Shown: positions 41,890-54,364, counted from the stretch's first letter. The stretch is 64,000 nucleotides of DNA from Petunia secreta (GCA_029990175.1 JARKIP010000021.1:19969501-20033500), one strand, 5' to 3'. A program made the numbers and translations. Notes: a model not told the origin generated them from the sequence alone.

Positions 41890-44800
41890 TGTTGAACCCC
41901 AAAAAAAATTAACCCCGAAAGGCTAAATTTCGGAATATCGACAGGATGGGCTAACTCTTTTGGAGCTTTTGGAGTCGCCACCCAATTTAAGGAAAAACAG
42001 GGAACCAGATAAACAAATGCGTGCAAAACTCCGTTTTTATAAAAAAGACGGTCTTTCGTTCAGAGATTCTAAAGATAAGAGGTTTTGCTAATTTCGAAAG
42101 AAGGTTTTTAAGGCACTTTCGAAATTCCGTTAAAAAACGGTTAATCCGACAGGTTTCCAAAATATTTGCAAGTGCTATTCATGCGCTTTTTCTAAAAATA
42201 ATTAATTGAACTATTAATTAATTCAACTAATTAAATTTAGTAAGTTTTCAAAGATTTTATAATTTTATTTAACTTTAATTATTTTCAAAATAAAATAAAT
42301 AAATAACTAAATAAAGCGCATTTTCTTTTGAAAATGAACGATTTGATCGTCCTAATTTCTTTGCCAACTCGCATGTGACAGCGCATAAACGACACTTACT
42401 CAATTTCAACCTTAAAACCCAAGTTTCTCACCATAAGATGGAACTTCAGGTTTCAAGTCGCTTTTTGCAAAGTTGTTTCGGGATATTTAGAAGTTATTTA
42501 AAACTTCTTTATAAATTTTGACTTTTTAAAAGAAACTACTTCGTATCAATAAGATAGAAGTCTTTTCTTACAGTCACTTATTAATCGTGGTTTTGAAAAT
42601 TTACGAAATTTTGCACGCATTTGCTTAGATGGCCTGATTTGCAACAAATTAAATAACGGCTCAAAATAAAGGAAAATGAACATAAAAGTAAATCAAATAA
42701 CTCAAACAAATTATATACATATATATATTAGTAAAATGTTTCTACAAGGTTTACATAAATATTCTAAAGGAAAAAAGAAGGATAAGAGTTAAAAGATAGA
42801 ACCCGAGAGCAGCTAAAAGCTGAAGACATGTGCAGAAAAGCGGGCTGGATGACCAATTTTCTAATCCTATCCCAACGAACAAAGTCTGAACTTGAACCAA
42901 ATAGAGGTTGACGCAAAACGGGCTTGACATTGGGCCTATCAAAGTAAGTCTCAAACGAGACTCAGCTCGCAATGGAGCCATACAAAACAGAGAAAAGGAA
43001 ATGGATTAGGAGTAATCCGTATTAAATTAAATAAATGTAACAAACTAATTGAGTAAAGTACTGCAAAACTGACAGCACAAGATACTTAATCTAAAAGGCA
43101 ACTTATACTGCTTATTCAAGACCAACATAATGAGTATCCCTTGTAATTAAAAATTTCCACATGAGACAAATTCAAGCCAAACATTCTGCTAGCATATAGC
43201 TTTACAAGTTACCACTAAAACAAGGTTCCTAAAACATCGAGGCACCACAATCATCAAGTAAGCGCTCATAACACATTAGTTAACATGTAGCAGCCATATG
43301 CTGCTCCAAAATAGGATTTAAGAACCTGATGAATTAATAAAAGAACTTTAAAAATTTGAAACATGATCTTCACTTAAATAACTTTAAAAATTGAAACTCC
43401 CTAAGTAAGAATCAACTACCTTCCTCTTTTAAAAGGAAACTGAAGCAACTTAACACTAAAACATGATTTCATGCAATAACTTACTCAACATGAACTCTTT
43501 ACAGTACACAGAGAGGGAACAATGTCAAAGGACAAGTTACTATGAAATTAGCACCTAGCGATAAACTCCATTCACTAGCAAACTTCTCACACATCCTCCA
43601 AGAACTATCAGCGCCATTCTCACACTCACAGATTCTCAACACTACTCCAGGACTGACCCAGAAACAAGAAAGAACCTCTATTCATTGCTCAGCCACCCTC
43701 CGATTCCTTTTGAACACCCTGCACCCTCTATACTACTTGCATCGCTTCACACCCTACTCCCTAATCTCACCCACAAACACCTGACAACATCTGAGCAAAC
43801 AGGAAACCCCAGGCACATACACACAGCCTCATCACTCTCTCACCAACACACCTGCTTGCATACACTAGCTAAACTGCATACTTAACACAACAACGGAAAC
43901 CCATTATGCCTCTCCTGAAACCCCTGCAATCTGCTGCCATCTTAATTCACTAGAAATCAGGCCCCTCAAACCTTTGCTAACAACACCAGAAATCAAATCC
44001 AGCTCCTATATCTAGCAGACCCTGCAACTAATAACCAAGCAGACCCCCTTAAGGCCTAAAGCTAACTACCTGCACCTGCAATGACCAGAAACAATTTAAG
44101 CAACCTGGACACATACCAAACATCACTGCTACAGAGAAAACAAACCTCCACACTACTTGCAGGTCTTTGGAAATAACCTGGACAAAGCCCTAACAGCCTC
44201 TGCTTCTTTCCCTGAACCCACAGCACTCCTGCACAGCACACAAACAACTGCACACATCATCCATACTCCCAGACCCCTGAAATCTTCTTGAAACAACCAG
44301 ACTATCCTACACTTAACAATCATCAGATCAGCCTCTCTACAAGCAAAACAGACCTCCTGCTACCTTCTCCAAAGATACAACCTACACTGCAACACAACCA
44401 GACCACTTACACCTTCAAGACCTGCTATAAACCACCTCCTGAATCACTACTCCCTCACTGACTTTAACAGAACACCGGAGCTCCCTCGAACCCCTGAAAC
44501 AACTCCCAAACTCCATCAATCTAATCTCACAACTATTCATGCAAAACACTAAAGGCATTTAAGAAGTAAAACTGAAAACTTGAGCCAAGACATTTCATTT
44601 AAGGTTTCAACAGAAACAGAGACCACTTCCTAGGATTTTCCTCTGGTTTTAACCAACAGTTATTTTTAAAGAAACAAAAACTTTAAACAAATGAGTTGCG
44701 AAATAGGCAGAGATCATTTAATTCACATATCATGCTCTAAAATAAGTCATTTACTTAGTTACAATTCTTAAAATAGTGCCAAGACACCAGATTTGTCATG

Positions 44801-45790
44801 TTTAATCAGAGAAACAGGGAACAAGCTACTGACAACATAATCCAGGATACTCCATTTTTCTTTGACTTGTTTTTATATATACAAGTGCATCTTCCATTTC
44901 TTGACAGAGTGCCAGGGAAATACAACAAGAAATTCACAGAAATAATGAACACTCTTTACACTTAATAAAGAAAACAATGAAAAAAAAACTGAAAACGGTA
45001 ACAAGGGTAGGTTTATTACCTTTTGCGGTGCAGCGATCCAGGGCGCGGATTCGAAGAATACGACTCGACTAAGAGACTCGAACGAGGTCGTCGACTCGAG
45101 CGAGGTCGACGACTCGACTTACGAAGAAGCGATAAACAAAAACCAAGGAGAACAGTAACAGCTACACTATATTTTCTTGGAATCCCAGACTAAAAACCAA
45201 CCTTCTATGTACAAATTTTGAGTTTGTTCTGCTGTTTTTCTGAATTTTCTCATCTCTCTCCACGGCTGCCACTCCTTCAATAATGAGATTCCCAGCTCTT
45301 TTATATCTCTAAAATTTAGGGTTCTTGATTGTGAAAAATACCCAAACGACCCCCTCCAACGGCTCTAATTGGATATGGGTTTGTACGATTGAGGATGAGC
45401 TGGAGGGGACCATTTTTGGACTGATATGATTTCAAATTTCGTGTTTTTTGGGTTCTTGCGAAGGGGGATCGGGCTTAGCGGGTTTTGGGGTGAAGGGAGT
45501 TCTGTGGGTCAGGAAAAGGGTAAGGGAAAGGGAAAACTGATAAGCTTGTGTGTATTGTATAAGTGTTTTTGCGTGATTAGGCCAAATTTTAGGATTTAGA
45601 ACGATTTTAGCCCCTTTCTTTTAGAATAAGTTAGGGAAATAGAGAGATTGCATGGGGTGGGTAGAATTAGGGCTGCATTGATTTTAGCCCTTTTTCCAAA
45701 TTTCATTAATTCGCCTTAAAATTTGAAATTGATTTTTATTTAAATAATTAGTATTATTTAAAATTTTCGGGACAAAATTGGGTGTCAACA
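41890..45790 (-). repeat. Ogre-2 5' LTR (3,901 bp)
   Basis: Nearly identical to 30769-34669. It carries the active copies of the TATA box (45299-45305), the donor-like AAG|GTAATA (cut between 45020 and 45019) and the primer-site-like core (41971-41982). Confidence 0.93.
45016..45023 (-). promoter_or_regulatory. Predicted 5' splice site in the LTR leader (Ogre-2 5' LTR)
   Basis: gcaaaag followed by gtaataaac on the minus strand, about 280 bp after the TATA box. Homologous to 9178 in Ogre-1. Confidence 0.45.
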
Positions 45791-45795
45791 CCACC
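45791..45795. repeat. Target site duplication of Ogre-2, right copy
   Basis: ccacc, identical to 30764-30768. Confidence 0.9.
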
Positions 45796-46120
45796 TAAAT
45801 ATCATGTTTGCAATACTCAGCCTACTCGACCTATATTCCACATCCCAGCACCAAATCATCCACCATACCAGCAAAATACTCAATCCAACTATCGAAATGC
45901 ACCATCATGCCCTCCTAGGCCTCGCCCTGATGCAAACCAAAGACCGAAAAGAAACTACACTCCACTAGCCGAATCCCATACTCAATTGCTCGAGAAATTG
46001 GAAGGGCTTGCTGTCCCGGTACCTCAAATTGTTCCAGCAAGCACCATGCAGATGGAGTCAAAAATTGACAAAGTAAGAGATATGCTAGTCAAACTCAAAG
46101 GCACACATGACTCGCCTTAA
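45796..46120 (+). pseudogene. Ogre-3 gag remnant, right of Ogre-2
   Basis: An open frame that continues the gag remnant left of Ogre-2. It is proline-rich (PPRPRPDANQRPKRNYTPLA) and followed by SHTQLLEKL, the segment that precedes the zinc knuckle in Ogre gag (compare YTPLAEPYSQLYERL in Ogre-2). The knuckle itself is missing and the frame ends in an unrelated KIDKVRDMLVKLKG. The ATG-like start seen in this frame is only the resumption after the insertion. Confidence 0.65.
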
Positions 46121-47940
46121 GACTATTTGATACCAATATCTAAGGATCATCTTTGTTGCTCTAGTTTACACAGTCATACCATTTACAATACATTACTGTG
46201 ACCCAAAGCACTTTCCAACTCGCTCCAAGCATTTAAAGGGCCAATGAAAGATAATATTGGAAAGATAGAGGAGTAGCAAATACTTGTGCACGAATACCAA
46301 AACAAGCAAGCCGATTCAACTTGCAAAGGAGAGACAAAAACACAATGACAGAGCCATCATTATATGACTAACCTGGAGACCTCTGGAGTATTTGGAAGTA
46401 TATCTTTTACCCACTAGCAAAGATAAAGCAAGACGGTGAAGTTATTTGAGACACTTACAATAGCAAGGGTCAAAGTTGATGTAAAAGCACAGGCGAATAG
46501 ACTTCTTGGAGCAATTTTGGCCGAAGACTTTATTGGGGTGATACGAATTCTCATGACAACGACCACAATAAGACGCAACAATCTAAGAACGAACATGATA
46601 CGTGGCCAACCTACACTGAGTTCAACAGCTCAGCAATAAGATATTATCCAACAAGGAAGGTTGGTGCAGGGACTATATTGCAACAGTTGGTCAACGAGTA
46701 GGAAAGACGTTGAGAACATCTTTGAAAGATACATAGCCGTCATGATGGACAAATTTGAAAGGAAAGGATAACAAATGTACTCAAGGTCTTGGTATTCGAC
46801 AAAAGCCAACATCATTCTCTGTCACACCACATAATCTATTCCTTACACAACATCTTTACCACCTTTCATTGATATTCAACTCCTCACCTCCGGCCTAAAC
46901 GAGCGTCGGTTGTTGGCCAAAATCCTTGCCTTGACTGCTATATAAAGCACTTAGGCAATCTCTTGTGATATCTATATGGCCTATCACAATCTCCAAATTC
47001 AAGCGCTAATCCATCATCCACGGTCTAGGCTTTCTCTTAAGCTCGCGTATCATTTTTGTTTCAAGTCTTTGCTAGCATCCCCACACTCTTTTGTGTATTT
47101 CACTACTTTGTTAGGGTTGCCTTGCATTTGAACACCGAAATCGGTCAAGAATCTACATCCAAAAAAGCCGAAACGGTAAACCAAGCTGAAAACACTTTCT
47201 TCTACCACAAATTCCTTTGAACCATCGGCGTATGAAGCAAGAGAATTCAGACAATCCTAATATTGTACAACCCGCATTATACTCACACGAGAGTCACAAA
47301 CAAGAAGTTCAAATCACTATACGACCGAGCCCACAAACCTCACATATTTATTCCTTTGGCTAAGTCAAAAGACATTGCCCCCAACTTACACAATAAACAA
47401 CCTCACCTCTGTTAAGACTTTCAACCACAACCCTGTCAGGCTCAACACAATAAAGGATAGACCCAAATGACAAAACCTCACGCCTTTGTTCCTTTAGCCC
47501 AATCAAATGACATTGCAACTAGAAGACAAACTACTCTCTGGATGTCCATTCCTAAATTCGATCCAACAAGATCTACACTCAAACATTCCATACCATGACA
47601 CCGCGAAATATCCAACGCTGGAAAATAAAATTCAAAGTCTGATTGGCCAAAGTGAGTCAATGATATAACAAAAACATCCAAAGGGAAACTGCAACTCCCA
47701 AACCACAAACACACTTTCTACAAAGGCCATCACAACCCGAGACAAATGCAGTTTTGGACAACCTCCTAGTCCGGCAAAATCCAAATAGCGAACCTCAGTC
47801 TGAAAATGCAAATATCCACATACTCATAGTCACCGATATAGCCAATCGCCACACTAAAGGATAAATTCAGACCATAGCCAATACATTCGTGTTCAGTACA
47901 ATGCAACCACCTTTTCTCGGTGATCAGTATAAGCAATAAA
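46121..47940 (+). other. Ogre-3 internal region, unrecognised
   Basis: About 1.8 kb with scattered short frames on both strands and no motif of protease, RT, RNase H or integrase. Presumably decayed or rearranged 3' sequence. Confidence 0.4.
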
Positions 47941-48031
47941 CAGGGGCAAAATTTTTGAGGATCCCTTCAAAAATTCCAAAAGACGCAAACTTGACACTGG
48001 GGCAAATATTTTTGAGGTCCCCTCAAAAATT
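47941..48031 (+). other. Two hairpins after actggggca-type words (Ogre-3)
   Basis: Near 47950-47975 aatttttgagg pairs with ccttcaaaaatt, and near 48008-48031 tttttgagg pairs with ccctcaaaaa. Each is preceded by ggggcaaa. Confidence 0.55.
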
Positions 48032-48130
48032 TCAAGAAAATTCCTTACAACAGCAACATGATAGCTTCCTTAGCACATCGCATGACATAACCATAGGATT
48101 CTACTTGTTGCACTTCACTCTTGATGTATC

Positions 48131-48980
48131 GACTGAGGGTACACAGCCCGATGTCGAATCTGTCATTTATATTAGCTGAGGGTATACAACCCGATGTCGA
48201 ATCTGTCATTTACATTAGCTGAGGGTGCACAGCCCGAAGCATCGGTTGTGGGTACACAACCCGATATCGATTCGCATTTTAAATTAGCTGAGGGTACACA
48301 GCCCGAAGCGTCGGTTGAGGGTACACAGCTCGATATCGATTCACATTTTAAATTAGATGAGGGTACACAGCCTGAAGCGTCGGTTGAGGGTACACAGCTC
48401 GATATTGATTCACATATTAAATTAGCTGAGGGTACACAGCCCGAGGCGTCGGTTGAGGGTACACAGCCCGATATCGATTCACATTTTAAATTAGCTGAGG
48501 GTACACAGCCCGAGGCGTCGGTTGAGGGTACACAGCCCGATATCGATTTTCATTTTAATTAGCTGAGGGTACACAGCCCGAGGCGTCGGTTGAGGGTACA
48601 CAGCTCGATATCGATTTGTCATTAATATTAGCTGAGGGTACACAGCTCGAAGCGTCGATTGAGGGTACACATCCCGATATCGATTTTCATTTTAAATTAG
48701 CTGAGGGTACACAGCCCGATGTGTCTGTTGAGGGCACACAGCCCGATATCGATTCGCATTTAATTTTGATGAGGGTATACAACCCGATGCATCGACGGAG
48801 GATACACAGCCTGATGTCGAAACTAACGCCGCGGAGGGTACACAGCCCGATGCAAATTTTGACATTGTAACAGGAAGACAGCCTGTAGGGTAGACAACCC
48901 GGTGAAAGAACAACATGACAAAGGGTGTGCGACCAAGGTGCACAACTCAATACGAAAGGAGTATACAGCCCGACGTGGCA
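48131..48980 (+). repeat. 69-bp tandem array (Ogre-3)
   Basis: Units containing two gagggtacacagcccga words, tcggt, gatatcgatt and aaattagct. The word ttagctgaggg (one copy ttagatgaggg) recurs at 48284, 48353, 48422, 48491, 48559, 48628 and 48698, giving a period of 68-70 bp. Both ends are degenerate. Because 69 is a multiple of three, a frame stays open through several units (48194-48562), encoding a 23-residue repeat; I do not take it as a gene. Confidence 0.9.
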
Positions 48981-49892
48981 AGCACGCATTTAAAGGACGA
49001 AAAGCAATGGACATACAATCTGGCGCTACGCTGGCAAGATGATCCAACAACAGTTCAACACGACAAAGCGACTACCTCCTGACGAGAAGCACTTAGCAAA
49101 TGGATATCTCCCAGAGGAGAGGCACACATTCCCTAGCATTGAGCACTTGAAAGCGGACCAGACAAGGAGAGATCAACTCAACAGGAAAGTTTACTTTATC
49201 TTTATTTTTTTATCTCAATTTTCATTTGTTTATTTTTCCATAGGGACTCTCCGATCTCTAGACAAACCTCCACTCCCTACTCTCACACCTGCTTCCAAAA
49301 TCACTACCAATTGTGTAACCACAAAGCCTCAAACGTATGTATAAAGCATCATCCCAAGACCCAATTCAAAAGACCTAATCCTACAGACAATGCTTCCGCT
49401 ACACCCGCAAGCTACCTATTTTCCAAATTCCAAAGCGCCCAAAGCCACGGTTCCATACTCGCACTAGTAGTCTACCTAATCCTTCCTTTCCGATTGGGTA
49501 CTAGCTTTGTATTCCTTCGTATTCGTGCCTATCTGCTTGAATTGTGCATATTTATCGTGCTTCACTCTTCAATGCTCCTCAGTCCATTCAAGATAATGTC
49601 GAGGCCAAGATGACTTCTCTATCGAGTTATAGTGGAAGCTATGTACATATAAACTCCTCTTTATGAGTGTGTAGCGCGCCTCATCTTCATAAATAGGATG
49701 ATTATAAGTCTCTTTTCCCACGCTCGATTTGCTGATATTAACTCATCTTTGGTAGCGCTTTTGCTCCCTCCTTTATTTATCTCGCCAAAAGGCAAAACAT
49801 ACACGAACCTAAACTTTACATACCTGGATAAGTTTAGTCTTTACATTCCAAAACTGTGCCATAAATATCTCATACAGGAAACATGCCATTCT
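48981..49892 (+). other. Ogre-3 3' region, unrecognised
   Basis: No gene, repeat or clear motif found between the tandem array and hairpin motif E. Confidence 0.4.
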
Positions 49893-49961
49893 AGAACTAT
49901 ACACGGCCTGATTCTCGTGAAATCCGAGATATGTAGGCAACTCAGAGACCGGGGTTCGGCC
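49893..49961 (+). other. Hairpin motif E (Ogre-3)
   Basis: Starts gaactatacacggcctgat, holds gatatgtaggcaactc and ends ggggttcggcc. The stem is weaker here (CTATA with TGTAG, one G-U pair). Confidence 0.5.
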
Positions 49962-50071
49962 AAAATACTCCCAAAACTCTCATTTTCCCTTTTACTTTGT
50001 TTGTCCGTCGCGAAAAAATTGGCTACTCCGTCAACTATCTTTGCCCGAAGACTCTTTCATCATCCCCTGTC

Positions 50072-50084
50072 AAAGAGGGGCAGC
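50072..50084 (+). other. Polypurine tract (Ogre-3)
   Basis: aaagaggggcagc, directly followed by tgttgacaccc at 50085. Confidence 0.85.
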
Positions 50085-50301
50085 TGTTGACACCCAATTT
50101 TATCCCTCCTTTTTCTAAAATTGGCTATAATTTAACTTAAAGTCACAATTTAGCTATTTGTGCAAAATATGCATTAGAAACCATGCATTTACGTGCGTTA
50201 TCCCCTACCTATATATTACATACCTAAATGTGGCTATATTACGTAATTTTGCATCATTTAGGCTATTTGTTAAACTGTGAATTTTTGCGCAATTTAATAT
50301 G

Positions 50302-50306
50302 TCATA
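50302..50306. repeat. Target site duplication of the solo LTR, left copy
   Basis: tcata, identical to 54365-54369. Confidence 0.85.
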
Positions 50307-50712
50307 TGTCACACCCCTTTTTTCTTCGAAAACCGTTTGGATTCTCGGTTTATAGCGCTTATGAGATATTTTGATTTTTTGGGCGCTATTTATTAAAGGG
50401 TTTTCCATTTAAGGAAGTGACAGCGTTCAAAGGTACCAAATTATTATTATTTTCTCGGAGTCGCCACTTGACAAGTTCAAAGGGTGTGCCAAGTCACCAA
50501 AAGGTACCTTGGAGCACCTATTGACTCGTCAAAGGCCTGCGTCTTGAGATTCGAGTAAGGACCACGGTTGACTCTCGGGAAGGTATTAGGCATCCTCGAG
50601 TCCTATGCCAAGCACAGTTGCTTTTTATCATATTTTTGGCTTTTAAAATATTCTGTTGTATTTTCCCTTTGCTTTGATTATATTTGATACCTTCTATTTG
50701 TTGAACACGTGA

Positions 50713-51041
50713 CGACCTCAACATGAGAGCCTCCACTTATTTATTTACATTTATAGGCCTCAACATGAGAGCGTATTATTAAATTAGGACATTTGGCAAA
50801 AGCCTTTATTATGGAAGGACCAACTTGGATGTTCTGTTTGTTTGAGGATTTACATAGCTAACTCCATTTAAATTTTTATTTCATTTTTTGAGCCAATGAA
50901 TCTATTTATGTTTATTGTGATTTTTCTCAGGATCGTTGAGATACCCTTTATTTTATTGAACATGTGGAGACCTCAACGTGAGAGTCCACCACTTATTTTG
51001 AGATTTAGTAGTTAAACAGTTGGAGGCCTCAACGTGAGAGC
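50713..51041. repeat. Four copies of a short palindrome-like word in the solo LTR
   Basis: cctcaacatgagag or cctcaacgtgagag occurs near 50715, 50757, 50971 and 51027. CTCA and TGAG are inverted around acg or aca. Confidence 0.7.
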
Positions 51042-52036
51042 CTATCTTGTTTAAAGACCACTTTTGGCAAAGGCCTTGGTGTAAGTAGTCACTTTATTTT
51101 TGCATGACTGATACTTTTTTCTTTTAACTTTAGGAAAGAACTTTAAATGAAACATGTAGATTTGGATTCAGAAGGCCAATCTTTAAACTGGGCCAAACTA
51201 TTTCTGTAAATCTAATTTTGTTGTTGACATTTGCACGTCATTTATCCTTGAAATAGATTTTCACTAAATGTTTTGTTTTGTCCATTTATTTCGTGATTTG
51301 GCCGGAGTTGCAAATTTCTGAATTTTCAGCCCCTTTCTTACTATTAACTACATTTCATGAAATTAACACGGTTGTTCTTTATTCTATAACTCTTTACATA
51401 CATTCTAGCTTTACTTGTTAACTCTTTTAATTTTTAGTTAAGGGCCAAGGAGCATAAACTGGAGTGTCTCTGCAGACTTAAATCAACTGCTTCCTGCGCA
51501 TCTCTTTAATTTTTTTTTAAAGACAAGTCTCCTTTGTGTTAACCAATTCAGATCTGGCCTATAGGTTAAATGTCTACAAACTTCAAAGCACTTTAGCATT
51601 TTTTTTATTTTGTATTTTTCAGAATTCTGGCAAAGTAAAAGTTGAAATATAGCAAATCTTTAAACTTTAACATGTCACATTCATTCATCATCATTCATGC
51701 ATGTTGAGTCCTACTCATGGCTTATATCATACATAATATACCAAGAAAAATTAGGAAACAAATACCTAGTGATGAAACTTTCCAAGCTTTACAAGGATTC
51801 AACCAAGCAACCAGAACAGTAATCAACAACCAACCCAGCAACAAAACTTCAAAGCAACTCAACCCAAAAACCTGACCCACTTCTTTCTTTCTTTATCTTG
51901 CTATTTTTCTCTTTTTTCCTAGTATTTTTCTCTGCTATTTCTTTCTTTCAGATCTGGAATTTTTTTTTTTAGCTAGGGAGTAAATGCTGTGTATTCAATG
52001 TGTTCCCAGCTGCTCTTAATGAAGAATAAATGCTCT

Positions 52037-52047
52037 CCTTATATAGG
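52037..52047 (-). promoter_or_regulatory. TATA box of the solo LTR
   Basis: cctatataagg on the minus strand. If active it would send transcripts leftward into the end of Ogre-3. Confidence 0.5.
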
Positions 52048-54364
52048 TGGGAGAGAGACACTAAAATGGGGGGAAACTCAAGGGTGAAAATGATGTAAAG
52101 GGGTGGGAAAATGGCTGTTGGGTGCAAAGCCCTAAGCCATTTAATGCAAAGCTGAAAACTTTCCATTTTTGTGTCTTACTCCCTTACCAACCAAACAAAC
52201 AAAGCTGAAACATGCTATTTTTTGGCTTACCAAATCTGCCTCATTAATGAGGCTGATTTTTTGTTTTAATATTTCAACTTTCAAATCTTTTCTTTTATCC
52301 AGATTGCAATTCTTATTTTATTTCTAAATCATTTCCAGCTTTTACTTATTAAAGAAGTCCTGGACTTGACCTCCAAACCCCCTCAAACTCTTAAATTGAT
52401 TGTCTAAATCCTACCAGCTCACTACTCCACATCAGACCTTAAACCAAGCCTATAACCTGACTCTAATGAGATTTAAGACTTGTTATAACACACTAGCACT
52501 TGGCAGGGTATTCATAACCCCCAAACATTCATGCTAGATCAGCACATAAATAGTCAAATTACTCGACTAACCATCAGGATCCCAGCGAGAATAAGTAAGC
52601 TAAACAAAAGGCATGCCACAAACTTTGACTAACTTCCAACTAACACTAGACACAGGGGTACAGGTTTATACCATCAGAGAAATTTAAACCATAGGCAATG
52701 AGGAATTTAGATCTGATGCCTTAGGAAATAAGAACGAATCCCCACAAGCTTACAAACTGAGATTCAATCACCAGTCAACATGTTAAAGTTAAGCCATAAA
52801 TTCAACTTAAATGAACAAAACTACAAAGACAGATCCATTCCATGCTGATACTAAACTAACAATGGGATTCACATTCAAAACAAGCAAACATATTCACTGG
52901 TGCTACATTGGACAACATTTCTAAAAGAAATAACTGAGCTTACTTATCCAGAACAAAACACAGCAATGCCAAAGCTTTATCGGAACAAAATCTTCCTAAC
53001 TACAAGCTAATTAACAAAGTGAAGCAAGACAAGGAAAAACGACGCTTACTACCTTGCCGCTGCCCAGTACAGTAGCTTCGAAGCTACCTCGCCATTGAAC
53101 AAATGCAGCCGCAGCGTTACCAGACAAAGCCAACAAAACAACCACTAATGAGCTAAACTCACAACTGTATTTCAACATGAAAGCAACATCAATTCGCCGT
53201 TCCTGTTACTGCCTCGAGTCAATCATCATTGCCAAGTGCTTCTTGCCATTAGAAATACATCGCACAGCCTCGTTTCGAACCTCATCATCTCAGCAACATC
53301 ATCACCAATGCCAAATGCTAAAGCCAAACAATTATCTCACACACACACCACCACCAACTGCTTCATCGACGCCAACCAAACACCTCGTCGAGGCCAACAG
53401 TCACAACCAAAACTGAACCAAACAGCCCGCCCCTATTCACACACACAACACACACGCTGCAACAACCTCACCTTAACCTCCCTGTCATCTAAAACCTAGT
53501 CGAACAGCCCCGACTCTCTCGCAACCATTCAGATCCATTTTCCCTTTTTCTTCCAATGGAAACGATCCCATTTGGGGTCGTTTCAGCTAGAAGAAGAAAA
53601 GAACGAAAAGAGGGAAGGGAGACTGGTGGATATATGTTGAAGTTCAACGAAAAGCTGAAGAAACTCACTGGAAAAACTTTGACCGCGACTTTCAAACTCC
53701 AACTTACGACGATTCCTTGACATTTCATGGAAACCGAGACTAGATCGGGGAAGAGGAATCCGAGGCGATTTAAGCGATGTATTTTTTATGATTTTCCGGC
53801 GGCGGAGAATGGTGGCGCCGCCGGCAGTGACGATTTCTGGTGGAGGAGGAAATTTGGGCATGGTTTCATTAGGTCAAATGACCTTATGTGTGAAATGAGC
53901 AAAATGTGGGGTTGGGAAAGAATATAAGGTGAAAGTGATGGCTCAAGATGGACCGTTGGATCAATGGAATCCGATGGCTGTGATGATTCGGGTCAAATGG
54001 GTGGGCTAACTCATTGGGCTGGGACTATTTTTCTCATTTTTATGTATTTATGAGCCCAATAGCTATAAACCAAAATCAAGTATATCTACTAGCAAATTAA
54101 TTCATTTAAGCTTAATTAACTTAGCAATAAACTAACTAATTCACTAGAAACATACAAAGACATATTTTAACAAATAACAAAATTTTCAATTACACGTTGT
54201 CCACAAGAGAGAAAAAATATATTTTTGGTATTTTCTTAGTATATTTTCCCTAATTAATTAACTGATAAGCTAGATAAAATCGGAAGAACTCTAGGAAGAT
54301 CCTAAGACAATTAGCATAATAGTTCCAAGCTATTACGAACTGGTGCCAAAATTAGGTGATTACA

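Larger units (their letters stand above)
30769..45790 (-). mobile_element. Ogre-2: complete young gag-only Ogre/Tat element
   Basis: 15,022 bp on the minus strand, bounded by TG...CA ends and a perfect ccacc duplication. Both LTRs are 3,901 bp. The internal region (34670-41889) is 7,220 bp and has the primer site, leader, an intact gag and a 3' region with arrays and hairpin motifs. Protease, RT, RNase H and integrase are all missing, yet the element inserted recently, so it was moved by proteins from another copy. This matches the published idea of gag-bearing non-autonomous elements (TR-GAG). It is the best-preserved element in the window. Confidence 0.93.
50307..54364 (-). mobile_element. 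Solo LTR (4,058 bp) of another Ogre-like family
   Basis: It starts TGTCACACCCC and ends GGTGATTACA on the + strand, with a perfect tcata duplication (50302-50306 and 54365-54369). Removing it restores a continuous match to the Ogre-3 5' LTR. It is minus-oriented: a TATA box (cctatataagg, 52037-52047) reads leftward, and the primer-site-like core ggagtcgccac (50457-50467) is close to the left end, as in Ogre LTRs. There is no internal region, so it is best explained by recombination between the two LTRs of a former element. No gene is supported in it. Confidence 0.8.

Noticed and set aside
48616..49050. Overlapping frames on both strands at the end of the 69-bp array
   Set aside because: By-product of the array, whose unit length is a multiple of three.
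50307..54364. Complete short non-autonomous element rather than a solo LTR
   Set aside because: No repeated ends, primer site or polypurine tract were found inside. One TATA box and one primer-site-like core at the expected places fit a single LTR.
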